Part shown: positions 13,624-20,925 of the stretch, in pieces | How positions within the stretch are numbered: the first letter of the stretch is position 1 | Layout: each line of letters opens with the position of its first letter | Assembly (NCBI GenBank): GCA_900754605.1 | Contig: CAAEDK010000054.1 | Span: 1 to 24,767 of the forward strand | Direction: 5' to 3' | Length of the DNA: 24,767 bases | From: an uncultured Oscillospiraceae bacterium | GTDB lineage: Bacteria > Bacillota_A > Clostridia > Oscillospirales > Oscillospiraceae | The notes under the pieces: generated by a model | Told to the model about the DNA's origin: nothing | The model's database searches: none | What the model saw: only the letters and a program-made list of their open reading frames with translations | Position numbers and translations under genes: made by a program

Positions 13624-15422
13624 GCCCGTACCACTCCTTTCCCGATACTCCAGCGGTCCCGCCGCTGATTGGCCTCCACCAGCTTTTGATAGGTCGCACA
13701 GGAATCCAACAGTTTTTCGTGGGTGCCGGCGCCCACCAGCCGCCCCCGCTCCATGACCAGGAGCTGATCCGCCCGCTCCACGGTTTTCAGCCGGTGTGCA
13801 ATCATCAGTACGGTCTTGTTCCGCGCCAACTTTGCAAAGGCGGCCTGGATCTTGGCCTCGTTCTCAGCGTCGGCGTAGGCGGTTGCCTCGTCCAGAATGA
13901 CAATGGGCGCGTCCTTCAGAAAGACCCGGGCGATGGCAAGGCGCTGCTTCTCTCCGCCGGAGAGGTAGGCGTTGTCCCGGCCCACCACAGTCTGATAGCC
14001 TTTGGGAAGCGCCTGGATCACCTCGTGGATGCCTGCGTTCTTTGCCGCCTGTTCTACCTCCGCCATGGTGGCTGCGGTGTTGCCCATACGGATATTGTTC
14101 TCAATGGTGTCGGTGAACAGCACGGAGTCCTGAAACACATAGGCCACCAGGTCGGCCAGCCGGTCCGGTGGGATGTCCCGGATGTCCACCCCTCCGATTC
14201 GGATGCTTCCCGCCTGGGGCTCATAAAAGCGCAGAAGAAGCTGGGCGAGAGTGGACTTCCCGCCGCCGGAGGGGCCGACCAACCCTGTCACCGTTCCTTG
14301 GGGGAGACGGAAAGAGACATGATCCACCACCGGGATGCCTTTGGTATAGGCAAACTCCACATTGGAAAATTCCACATCGAAGGCAGTTGGATTTCCGGTT
14401 CCCTCCTGATCCGGCTCCGGCTGACGGAGGATGTTGTCCATGCGGCGGACGCCCTCCAGGATGCGGCTGGAGAGGATCACCATCTGCATCATGTTTTCCA
14501 GCGGCTCCTTCAATCCGCCGCCCACCAGAAAGAACAGCAGAATGACGGGCAGGAAATCCAGATAGCTGTCTGCCGTGGGGATGAGCAGCAGGGCCGCCGG
14601 AAGCAGGAACAAAAGCTGCGCCCCGAAAAAGGCATAATAGGCGCCCATGGGCCTGGCGTTGGCCCGTGCCGTCCGCTCCACCACATCGGTGAAGTGATTC
14701 AGGTCGCCCTCGTACCGGCGGAAGGCGCTGAGGGTCCGGTTGAACACCTTCACCACACTCATGCCGTGGATGTACTCTACCACGGTGCCCTGCATCCGCT
14801 CCTGGGCATCGTGAAGTTCTGCTTGAAGGGCCGCCTTGTCCGGCTGTCTGAGACAGGAGGACAGCATCCAGAGGGAGATGCAGATGGGCAGCAGCGTCAC
14901 CAGCGCCAGCCTCCAATCCATGAAAAACAGGTACAGCAGGGTGAACACCGGCGTGGCTATCGCCGCAGCGATTTCGCACAGATGGTGGGCCAGGAACGCT
15001 TCAATCTGGTCGGAGTCATCGGAGACAATCTTTTTGATGGCCCCCTGGGTGGTGCCGGTAAAGTAGCCGGAGGAGATACGGGAGAGCTTTTCCATCAGCT
15101 GGAGGCGCAGTTCATAAATGATCTCATAGGCCGCCGTATGGGAAATTGCTGAGGAAGCGTAAGCGCAGACGCCATAGACCAGCGCCGCGCCGAAGGTAAT
15201 GGCACAGAGGGCAAGAATTTTCCCCTGGTCTGCCTCCGCCGGAGCCGTGTAATGGGCCAGCAGCTCCACCACCACGCCGTAGATGGTGAAAAACGGCACA
15301 ATCCGCGCCGCGGAGGAGAGGACAGACAAAAGGCAGGCCAGCGTCAGCTTGTTTTTCCGCGCACCGGCCAGCTCAAACAGGCGGGCATGGCCCTGTTTTT
15401 CTTTTTTCGTTTTTTCTTTCAT
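13620..15422 (-). CDS. ABC transporter, fused membrane domain and ATPase (pair 2, first partner)
   Basis: A 600-aa half-transporter with a charged N-terminus, membrane helices to about residue 315 and an ATPase with Walker A GPSGGGKST at 383-391, Q431, signature LSGGE at 487-491, Walker B IVILDE ending at E512, D-loop AYAD and H543. The AYAD D-loop parallels AFAD in the first partner of pair 1. The start at 15422 has GAGGAG about 9 nt upstream. It is the first gene after operator copy D and overlaps its partner by 4 nt. The arrangement of an adjacent TetR gene followed by two half-transporters occurs both in drug-efflux loci and in siderophore-import loci. The operator shared with the nikA and ECF units favours the second reading. 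Confidence 0.92.
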   Translation of the reverse strand: MKEKTKKEKQGHARLFELAGARKNKLTLACLLSVLSSAARIVPFFTIYGVVVELLAHYTAPAEADQGKILALCAITFGAALVYGVCAYASSAISHTAAYEIIYELRLQLMEKLSRISSGYFTGTTQGAIKKIVSDDSDQIEAFLAHHLCEIAAAIATPVFTLLYLFFMDWRLALVTLLPICISLWMLSSCLRQPDKAALQAELHDAQERMQGTVVEYIHGMSVVKVFNRTLSAFRRYEGDLNHFTDVVERTARANARPMGAYYAFFGAQLLFLLPAALLLIPTADSYLDFLPVILLFFLVGGGLKEPLENMMQMVILSSRILEGVRRMDNILRQPEPDQEGTGNPTAFDVEFSNVEFAYTKGIPVVDHVSFRLPQGTVTGLVGPSGGGKSTLAQLLLRFYEPQAGSIRIGGVDIRDIPPDRLADLVAYVFQDSVLFTDTIENNIRMGNTAATMAEVEQAAKNAGIHEVIQALPKGYQTVVGRDNAYLSGGEKQRLAIARVFLKDAPIVILDEATAYADAENEAKIQAAFAKLARNKTVLMIAHRLKTVERADQLLVMERGRLVGAGTHEKLLDSCATYQKLVEANQRRDRWSIGKGVVRA

Positions 15423-15436
15423 ATGGGTCGCTCCTC

Positions 15437-15454
15437 GATTAGCAATAACTAACT
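15437..15454 (-). promoter_or_regulatory. Shared operator, copy D (ABC pair 2)
   Basis: Plus-strand GATTAGCAATAACTAACT matches the minus-strand reading of copies A and C at 14-15 of 18 positions, so this copy is inverted relative to its gene. It lies 14 nt upstream of the first ABC start codon. No clear promoter hexamers were found next to it; transcription may start further up or continue from TetR-3. Confidence 0.58.
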
Positions 15455-15460
15455 TCCGCT

Positions 15461-15486
15461 GAAAAAGAAAGACGCGCTCAGGCGTC
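15461..15486 (-). terminator. Weak terminator of TetR-3
   Basis: A 5-bp stem GACGC/GCGTC with a 6-nt loop overlaps the TetR-3 stop codon and is followed on the minus transcript by TTTCTTTTT. The short stem suggests partial read-through into the ABC pair. Confidence 0.45.
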
Positions 15487-16086
15487 CTCCTTGAAAATCA
15501 AAGAAAACAACAGTTCGTAGATCCGCTCCAGCGTGCGGTCCAGGGCGTCGGTGTGCAGGGACTCCCGGTTGACCTTAGCCATAGCCATGATTTTGATGAG
15601 ATTGGCTGCTACATGGAGGTCCACATCCTGCCGCACTCCCTCCATGTGATCCAGCAGGCCGTGCAGGATTTGGGCCTCCCGCTGGTCATAGTCGGCATCA
15701 TCCGGGGTCACGCATTCCGGTGAGGATGCACGGCGGAGTTTTTCCATATCCTCCACAGTTAGGTACTGGTAGATACTGTTTTGGCTGAACACAATCAGTT
15801 TCAGATACTCTTTTCCCTCGGCGGCGGTCATCTTCTCCCGGCCGTTCAGAAGGGTTTCAAAATGCTGCTTCACCCGGTCCCGTTGGTACTCCATGATGCC
15901 GGTGACAAATTCCTCCTTGGAGGAAAAGAAGTTGTAAAAGGTGCTCTTGCCCAGCCCGGCGGCTTGGGTGATCTTCTCCACCGAGGCGTGGGTCATGCCA
16001 TACTGCTTGATAAGCTCGAAGCCCGCGTCCAGCATTTTGACACGCAGCTCCTCCCTATCGGTGATACTGAAAATTTTAGGTGACAT
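15478..16086 (-). CDS. TetR/AcrR family regulator (TetR-3)
   Basis: A 202-aa TetR-type regulator. The helix-turn-helix is at about residues 33-55 (HASVEKITQAAGLGKSTFYNFFSSKEEF, in pieces HASVEKITQAAG and KSTFYNFFSSKEEF). The C-terminal domain (residues 70-202) is unlike those of TetR-1 and TetR-2, so it is from another subgroup. The start has AAGGAGG at about 7-nt spacing. It has a good promoter, and an inverted repeat directly after the -10 indicates autorepression. It lies 55 bp upstream of the second ABC pair with only a weak terminator between, and is the natural candidate regulator of that pair. Confidence 0.9.
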   Translation of the reverse strand: MSPKIFSITDREELRVKMLDAGFELIKQYGMTHASVEKITQAAGLGKSTFYNFFSSKEEFVTGIMEYQRDRVKQHFETLLNGREKMTAAEGKEYLKLIVFSQNSIYQYLTVEDMEKLRRASSPECVTPDDADYDQREAQILHGLLDHMEGVRQDVDLHVAANLIKIMAMAKVNRESLHTDALDRTLERIYELLFSLIFKEDA

Positions 16087-16097
16087 TGTGCCCCTCC

Positions 16098-16129
16098 TTT
16101 GCGACTGTTATTTTATATTTGGTCGCAAA
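16098..16129 (-). promoter_or_regulatory. Inverted repeat in the TetR-3 leader
   Basis: Arms TTTGCGAC (16098-16105) and GTCGCAAA (16122-16129) are a perfect 8-bp match separated by 16 nt, located between the -10 box and the ribosome site. It is probably the TetR-3 autoregulatory operator. It does not resemble the shared dyad. Confidence 0.6.
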
Positions 16130-16132
16130 ACA

Positions 16133-16161
16133 AGAATAGCAGACATGGATGCAGTTGTCAA
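16133..16161 (-). promoter_or_regulatory. Promoter of TetR-3
   Basis: TTGACA at 16156-16161 and TATTCT at 16133-16138 with 17-nt spacing, reading into TetR-3. Confidence 0.75.
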
Positions 16162-16225
16162 CAGAATAAAGAATTTTTTTCTGAAAATGGTCTTTATTTT
16201 ATAAACCTCATGCCTGATATACATA

Positions 16226-16259
16226 AAAAACCGCAGCCATCTGAGACAGCCGCGGTTTT
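16226..16259 (-). terminator. Terminator of the hydrolase/AraC operon
   Basis: Stem AAAACCGC (16227-16234) with GCGGTTTT (16252-16259), extended inward by GC/GC after one mismatch, 12 bp downstream of the hydrolase stop, with U runs on both strands. Confidence 0.7.
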
Positions 16260-16271
16260 ATAAATCAGCCG

Positions 16272-17432
16272 TTATTGTAACAACCGGTTATTCCAATTCA
16301 GGATCAGGTCTAGGATATATTGAGGATTTCCCATATTGCAGTGGGCTTGGCCGTGGATGGCTGCGCCGGGCACTGCGAACTCCAGTGTGCGAGCGCTTTT
16401 CAGCAGGTCAATTTCTTCTTTATAGAGATCAAAGCCAACCATCAGATCTTCTCTGGCGCTAATGAGCAATACATCCTGTGTAATCTGGTCGGCCACAGGC
16501 TCAATGGTAAATGCCTTAGCCCTTTGCAAATACTCGTAGACATCCGCCGTCCCGTAGGCATAGTTCGCGTGCTGGATAGACCAGCGGAAGAGTGGATTTT
16601 GCTCGGAGAGCCCTGTATAAAGGGCAAGGACCTTCTCACGCTGTTTTTCAGACAGCAACTGTTCCAGTGTTGTACGGATTTCTGCCGGCTTGTCCGCCAT
16701 CAGCGCTCCATAGATGCTGGGCAGGACGCACCAGGCAACAACTCTCCGGATACGCGGTTCCATAGCAGCCGCCCGCATGGCGAGTTCGCCGCCTAGGGAG
16801 ACGCCCACAATGGTGACATCCTCCGCACCGTAAAAGTCCAATACCGCGCCCACCGGCTTCTCCCACTCCGGCGTAAAAGTCAAACCGGACTTCCGCAGTG
16901 CAGCCCCCTGTCCGGGGCCCTCAAAGGCCAGAATTTCATAGCCACCCCGGGCCAGATAGAGCAGGAGGTCTGTGAATTCCTCCAGAAGCGAGTCGTTGCC
17001 GCCGTGGAACAGGATGGTCCCCCGCTTGTCTCCGGAGGGCGTGATCCGCCAGCATGGGAGTGTGCCGCTTTCATAGGGAACCTCATCCCGGTGAATGGGG
17101 CCGCCCTGGGGGCTGAAAAGGTGGGCAAAATTGGCATAGAACAGTTCCTGGGCCCGGTCATAGACATCTCGGCTCTCCGGCGTGTCCGGCACCATAAAAA
17201 ACTCTGCCATACGGAGGTAACCCGCCGCCGCGGCCCAGTCCTTCCGCCGTTCTGCCTGATAGGATAACTCCTTTAACACTCGCTCCCAGGATGCAAAATC
17301 TGTGATCTCCTTTCCCCTGGCCGCCACCTCTGCCGGATCTCCGTGGTTCCACAGGACAACCCGATTGAGTTGAAAGTTATAGAGCGGACTGTTATTGAAC
17401 TGATAACTGCCGCTGAGGAATTCGTTTGACAT
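16272..17432 (-). CDS. Alpha/beta hydrolase with helical N-terminal domain (hydrolase C)
   Basis: A 386-aa cytoplasmic serine hydrolase. Residues 1-110 are a helical cap-like extension; the hydrolase core follows. Visible features are the oxyanion loop LFHGGNDS at 141-148, nucleophile elbow GVSLGG with Ser212, acidic residue D329 in SARED, and His364 in GQAHC. A long N-terminal helical domain with this core resembles the esterase and C-C hydrolase group that includes 2,6-dihydroxypseudooxynicotine hydrolase. No signal peptide is present. The ATG at 17432 has AAAGGGG at about 7-nt spacing; an ATG 14 codons upstream lacks one. It is the last gene of the hydrolase operon, 38 bp after the AraC gene. 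The substrate is unknown; hydrolysis of an imported ester or chelator is inference. Confidence 0.82.
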   Translation of the reverse strand: MSNEFLSGSYQFNNSPLYNFQLNRVVLWNHGDPAEVAARGKEITDFASWERVLKELSYQAERRKDWAAAAGYLRMAEFFMVPDTPESRDVYDRAQELFYANFAHLFSPQGGPIHRDEVPYESGTLPCWRITPSGDKRGTILFHGGNDSLLEEFTDLLLYLARGGYEILAFEGPGQGAALRKSGLTFTPEWEKPVGAVLDFYGAEDVTIVGVSLGGELAMRAAAMEPRIRRVVAWCVLPSIYGALMADKPAEIRTTLEQLLSEKQREKVLALYTGLSEQNPLFRWSIQHANYAYGTADVYEYLQRAKAFTIEPVADQITQDVLLISAREDLMVGFDLYKEEIDLLKSARTLEFAVPGAAIHGQAHCNMGNPQYILDLILNWNNRLLQ

Positions 17433-17470
17433 GAAAATACCCCTTTCTTGGATCAGATGGGGGCATTGTA

Positions 17471-18268
17471 TCACAGCAGGTCCGCAGGGTACTTCTGTCT
17501 ATCTGCTGTTTTGTGGTCCAGGGTATCGTAGGAGCCCGAAACAATCTCCTTTACATAGGACATGGAGAGCCCCAGCAGATTTTGACTGGTATCTGCCATG
17601 TGGGAAGGTGTGGCAAAGCCCGCGGCCATGCAGGCTTCTGTGAGGGTCATCCCCTCCTGCATCCGGTAAAAAGCCCGTTCCAGTTTCAGGTTTGCCAGAT
17701 AGAGTCGCGGGGAGATCCCGGTCTCCTGGTGAAACAGATGAGTCAGACGGCTGGGTGACAGATGAACAGCTTGAGCCACCTCCTGGATAGTTACCGCCTC
17801 CAGTGCCTGAGCCCGTTTCATATAGGCGGCGGCAGCCAGCACTCGGCTGTCCTCCTCTGGCGGCACCAGTTTCTCCAGACCCAGCAGATTCCCGGTACCC
17901 TTCGCCGCCCGTACAGCCTCCTCCTCTGTGCGGACATTCTGCCATAAACCGCTGACTGCAGCCGCAGTTTCCTTTCCCAAGGAACGGCAAGACATTCCCT
18001 GCAGGAGCACGTACTTGACGAATCGGGCCATGGGGGTCAGTTCATCGATGAAAATCACAAGGAGGTCGGCGTCTGTACGGACTGTATGGACGACATTGGA
18101 GGCAATGGCAATGCCTGTGGCCTGCATGTGTTTTCCGTCTATCTCGGTGATGAAAGGCCCATCCAGCCCGATCAAAACATGGGCGGCGAAGTGCCGGTGC
18201 GGACGGGGATTTTGATAGGCGGCCCGAATATAATAGCAGTCCTGTATGCAAAAAACAAATGGAGGCAT
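17471..18268 (-). CDS. AraC family transcriptional regulator
   Basis: A 265-aa regulator. The N-terminal part (about 20-75: PHRHFAAHVLIGLDG, DGKHM, VVHTV) looks like a cupin sensor domain with conserved histidines. The C-terminal AraC DNA-binding domain has two helix-turn-helices at about 157-245 (VTIQEVAQAVHLSPSRLTHLFHQETG in parts VTIQEVAQAVHLS and RLTHLFHQETG; then MTLTEACMAAGFATPSHMAD). The ATG at 18268 lies 11 bp after the preceding hydrolase stop and has AGAAGGGA upstream. The frame is open 30 codons further, overlapping that hydrolase. AraC proteins such as YbtA regulate siderophore uptake and PchR does so by sensing the chelate, so a ligand-sensing activator of this island is plausible but unproven. 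Confidence 0.88.
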   Translation of the reverse strand: MPPFVFCIQDCYYIRAAYQNPRPHRHFAAHVLIGLDGPFITEIDGKHMQATGIAIASNVVHTVRTDADLLVIFIDELTPMARFVKYVLLQGMSCRSLGKETAAAVSGLWQNVRTEEEAVRAAKGTGNLLGLEKLVPPEEDSRVLAAAAYMKRAQALEAVTIQEVAQAVHLSPSRLTHLFHQETGISPRLYLANLKLERAFYRMQEGMTLTEACMAAGFATPSHMADTSQNLLGLSMSYVKEIVSGSYDTLDHKTADRQKYPADLL

Positions 18269-18279
18269 GGTGTCCCTTC

Positions 18280-19182
18280 TCAGCGCAATAGCCCTATAAT
18301 TTCTTCGCGGGCCTGACGCCCCTCTGGAAACCACTCCACCATTGCATAGCAGTGGCACATTCCCGGGGCGATGGTCATGGTGTAGGGGACATTCGCCGCT
18401 TTGCAGGCATCGGCAAAAGACTCCGCCACTACAGAGAGAACTTCATCCCCACCATAGTAGAAGTGAACCGGCGGCAAGCCGGTAAAATCCCCCTTGGGAC
18501 CAGAGAGCATATAGACAGGTACCGGCTGTCCCTTTGTCATAATCTTCCGATCCGTCTCCATAAAGGCGGCATCCACCATCACGTCGCGGCTGTTCAACGC
18601 CTGCATCTCCGCCCGCTCCTTTTGAGAACTGGGAATACTGCCGGGCGACACCGCGATAACCTGTCGGGGCATCCCCGTCGGCCTGTTCAGCGCATTGAGG
18701 TGAAGCGGAAGCCCGACAGCCAGTGCGCCGCCGGAGGAAAAGCCCACCAGCGAGATGTGCTCCGCCCCGTAGCACTCTGCCATCTCCCGGTAGCATTGAA
18801 GCACCATCTCATAGGTTTCTGTGATACAGTGGTCTGTACAGAGCGGATAGTATGGGAACCAGCAGTCGGAGCCGCTGCGGACAGCAAAATCCCGCGCTGT
18901 CTTAATATCGCCCTGGTCAGGACCGACGATCATCCCACCTCCGAACAAGTACAGGATCGCCTTTTTTGTCCTCTTTTGTCCCAATTGAATGGTAAGGCAG
19001 TGATATTGCCCCAGGATCAATCGATCACCGTAGACTGCTTTATGATCTTTTGGCATCTGGAACTGCCGTCTGCGGTTCATCCCGCGCACTTTCTCCAGCA
19101 GTTCTTCCTCCGGCAGCGCGAACAGCTTTTTCGTCCCGGCGGCCCGGAGCGCTGCAGAAGCCAGTTTGTATCGAATGCTCAT
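18280..19182 (-). CDS. Alpha/beta hydrolase, hormone-sensitive-lipase-like (hydrolase B)
   Basis: A 300-aa esterase-type hydrolase. The HGGG oxyanion motif of the family appears as FGGGM (80-84, first His replaced by Phe). The nucleophile elbow is GFSSGG with Ser149, the acid is likely D246 in YYGGDEVL, and the base is His277 in GMCHCYAM. These fit the fold-3/HSL esterase group, which acts on short acyl esters and lactones. There is no signal peptide. It starts 17 bp after the stop of hydrolase A, with GGAGAGAAAG before the ATG, and precedes the AraC gene closely. The role in the operon is unknown. Confidence 0.85.
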   Translation of the reverse strand: MSIRYKLASAALRAAGTKKLFALPEEELLEKVRGMNRRRQFQMPKDHKAVYGDRLILGQYHCLTIQLGQKRTKKAILYLFGGGMIVGPDQGDIKTARDFAVRSGSDCWFPYYPLCTDHCITETYEMVLQCYREMAECYGAEHISLVGFSSGGALAVGLPLHLNALNRPTGMPRQVIAVSPGSIPSSQKERAEMQALNSRDVMVDAAFMETDRKIMTKGQPVPVYMLSGPKGDFTGLPPVHFYYGGDEVLSVVAESFADACKAANVPYTMTIAPGMCHCYAMVEWFPEGRQAREEIIGLLR

Positions 19183-19199
19183 ATCAACTTTCTCTCCTT

Positions 19200-19994
19200 T
19201 TATACATTGTCCGACTGGAGCAATTCCGCCATCAATCTGTCCGTGATTGCGGGAGATGCGTGTTCTTCCCCCTCCAGTTTGATGATGCGGGCATGGGGAA
19301 GCCTTTTGACGGTCTCCACCATGGCGCCATAAGGCACCTCGGAATCAGCTGTCCCGTGTAGTAATACTACCGGACATCGCACCTCAGATAACTCAAATCC
19401 CCAAGGTGCTTCCTGTAGTTTAGCTTCCTGACCGATATTCCGGAGATCGCCGCCCATAGAGTCCCGGAAGTCTCGCCCTTGCAAGGCCGCCTCGGGAAAG
19501 AGGGGAAGATAACTGTCATATAAAGCCTGCCCCACCTCTTGCCGTGACATGCCGCGGAACGCATGATAGAGCGCCGCCTCCTGAGCCGGATATTGCGCCA
19601 GAATATTTGGGAAGCAGACCGCAGGTATGCCGCTGTTGATATAGACAGTACCGATTCGATCAGGGTAGAGGGCCGCCAGACTATACGCATAAGGTGCGCC
19701 GGCGGAGATGCCCACGATGTCAAAGCTCTGGAGACCCAGGTGATCCCAAAATTCAGTCAGCAGCCGGCCCCAGTCGGCTACGCAGTCCATATCGAAGTAG
19801 TCGGAGTCTCCATAACCAGGGCGGGCAAGAGCGATTACCCTCATGGGCAGTCCGCAAAGAGACCCCTCCATTCCCTCTGAACATATGCTTCCCACCAAGC
19901 CGTGAAGCAAGAGTACCGGCTTGCCCGTTGATGTCCCATATTCCGCATAGGACAGACTTGCATCATTGGGAAGCTGAAAAGAGCCTAAACGCAT
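19200..19994 (-). CDS. Alpha/beta hydrolase (hydrolase A)
   Basis: A 264-aa hydrolase of the classic alpha/beta type. It has the oxyanion region LLLHGLVG at 28-35, nucleophile elbow GISAGA with Ser97, acid D217 in LHGTADSEVP and base His245 in GEEHAS. The start at 19994 has GGAGG with 6-nt spacing; the frame is open 46 codons upstream across the promoter, so the longer form is unlikely. It is the first gene of the operon and follows operator copy E. The 264-aa size suits esterases, haloperoxidase-like or C-C hydrolases. The substrate cannot be assigned. Confidence 0.86.
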   Translation of the reverse strand: MRLGSFQLPNDASLSYAEYGTSTGKPVLLLHGLVGSICSEGMEGSLCGLPMRVIALARPGYGDSDYFDMDCVADWGRLLTEFWDHLGLQSFDIVGISAGAPYAYSLAALYPDRIGTVYINSGIPAVCFPNILAQYPAQEAALYHAFRGMSRQEVGQALYDSYLPLFPEAALQGRDFRDSMGGDLRNIGQEAKLQEAPWGFELSEVRCPVVLLHGTADSEVPYGAMVETVKRLPHARIIKLEGEEHASPAITDRLMAELLQSDNV

Positions 19995-20037
19995 ATCGTT
20001 CCTCCATTTCCCTGATTGTAAATTAGCGCTTCTATGT

Positions 20038-20055
20038 AGTTTGCTATGGCTAACC
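20038..20055 (-). promoter_or_regulatory. Shared operator, copy E (hydrolase/AraC operon)
   Basis: The minus-strand sequence is GGTTAGCCATAGCAAACT, almost the same as copy F at the LysR promoter (GGTTAGCATACGCAAACT). It ends 2 nt downstream of a TATACT -10 box, again as at copy F. A repressor here would block initiation of the hydrolase operon. Confidence 0.68.
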
Positions 20056-20057
20056 GA

Positions 20058-20086
20058 AGTATAACACGCAAACTGTGGAGCGTCAA
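20058..20086 (-). promoter_or_regulatory. Promoter of the hydrolase/AraC operon
   Basis: TTGACG at 20081-20086 and TATACT at 20058-20063 with 17-nt spacing, reading leftward. Confidence 0.8.
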
Positions 20087-20130
20087 TCACATACCTTTCC
20101 TTTTTATCTGCTGTAAATCTCTGCCCGCTC

Positions 20131-20167
20131 AAAAACGCAATTACCCATCAAAGATAACTGCGTTTTT
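20131..20167. terminator. Bidirectional-looking hairpin between divergent units
   Basis: A 9-bp stem AAAAACGCA/TGCGTTTTT with a 19-nt loop. It stands between two divergent promoters rather than after a gene, so it may insulate them. Stem and part of the loop (ACCCAT, then AACTGCG) match the terminator at 7051-7089. The remaining sequence of 20168-20229 shows nothing I can name. Confidence 0.5.
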
Positions 20168-20229
20168 TGCGGAAGGGTTTCTTGGGTGCATGAGGCAACT
20201 CGAACTTACCATATTTTGAGGAAATTTGA

Positions 20230-20258
20230 TTGACAAAGGATCTTTGCCGCATTATCAT
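20230..20258 (+). promoter_or_regulatory. Promoter of the small plus-strand gene
   Basis: TTGACA at 20230-20235 and TATCAT at 20253-20258 with 17-nt spacing, 36 nt before the start codon. Confidence 0.8.
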
Positions 20259-20294
20259 AAACATATCTTCTGATCACGAAAGGATGTACCTCTT

Positions 20295-20492
20295 ATGGCT
20301 GCTCGTACTGTAGAAGAACGCATCGCAATCATCGATGAAAAAATCTCCAAAAAGAAAGCTGATATTAAAGTTCTGGAGGCCCAAAAGCAAAAGTTGCTCC
20401 ATCCTGTTACCATGAAAACTGTAATGGAAAAAGCAAAAGCCTCCGGCCTCTCTCCAGAGGAGATCGCAGAAAAACTCGGTCTTGAAATGTGA
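20295..20492 (+). CDS. Small conserved coiled-coil protein, function unknown
   Basis: A 65-aa protein. Residues 5-35 form a charged coiled coil (VEERIAIIDEKISKKK, then ADIKVLEAQKQKLL), followed by a short helical end with GLSPEEIAEKLGLE, which resembles half of a helix-turn-helix. Support for a real gene is strong for its size: a consensus promoter, an AAAGGA site about 11 nt from the ATG and a good terminator straight after. It is alone on the plus strand between minus-strand operons. It may be a small nucleoid or DNA-binding accessory protein, but I do not recognise a characterised family. Confidence 0.75.
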   Translation: MAARTVEERIAIIDEKISKKKADIKVLEAQKQKLLHPVTMKTVMEKAKASGLSPEEIAEKLGLEM

Positions 20493-20505
20493 TCCGAAAA
20501 TATTG

Positions 20506-20536
20506 AACGGCTGACGCCTTCTCCGCGTCAGCCGTT
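20506..20536 (+). terminator. Terminator of the small coiled-coil gene
   Basis: A 12-bp stem (core CGGCTGACGC/GCGTCAGCCG at 20508-20517 and 20525-20534) with a 7-nt loop and a short T run, 14 nt after the stop codon. Confidence 0.8.
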
Positions 20537-20595
20537 TATGTATATGTAGGTGCCAGATATGTGTCCATATTAGTGTCAAGCCGGTGGATATAAAA

Positions 20596-20623
20596 ATCCA
20601 GCAGGGGCTTCCCCTTGCTGGAT
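20596..20623 (-). terminator. Terminator after the DUF7736-like gene
   Basis: Stem ATCCAGCA-GGGG with CCCC-(T)-TGCTGGAT, a 3-nt loop and one bulge, followed by UUUUUA on the minus transcript. It lies about 80 bp past the stop at 20703; the stretch between shows nothing else. Confidence 0.75.
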
Positions 20624-20702
20624 CTCTTGTTTCAGTCAATGGCTCAGTCCGCTTCGCAGACGGTGTCCCGCTCCCTCTCTTTTGATGGAAAAATAATCAC
20701 AG

Positions 20703-20891
20703 CTACTCACAGAGCATTAAAAAGTCCTCTGCGACCATAGCTTGTACAATCTCGTGGAAACGCTGATCCCCCCATTCGTTGGAGAGAACCGGCCGGCCGA
20801 GCTTCTCTTGGACATATGCTTCTATCAAATCCATGTCACACATCCGGATGCCGGTATATGCGGAAACGATTACGCGCTCTTTTGTTGTCAT
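20703..20891 (-). CDS. Small protein resembling DUF7736 mobile-element proteins
   Basis: A 62-aa cytoplasmic protein with TTKERVIVSAYTGI near the N-terminus and YVQEKLGRPVLSNEWGD in the middle. This pattern (an AYTG segment followed by a helix and LGRPV) recalls small proteins of phages and integrative elements grouped as DUF7736; I make that link from memory. It lies 34 bp after the membrane-anchored protein gene and probably shares its transcript. The ribosome site is modest (GTGAGAG). The function is unknown. Confidence 0.6.
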   Translation of the reverse strand: MTTKERVIVSAYTGIRMCDMDLIEAYVQEKLGRPVLSNEWGDQRFHEIVQAMVAEDFLMLCE

Positions 20892-20925
20892 AAACGGCTC
20901 TCACTCCCCGCTCAGTCACAAATCT

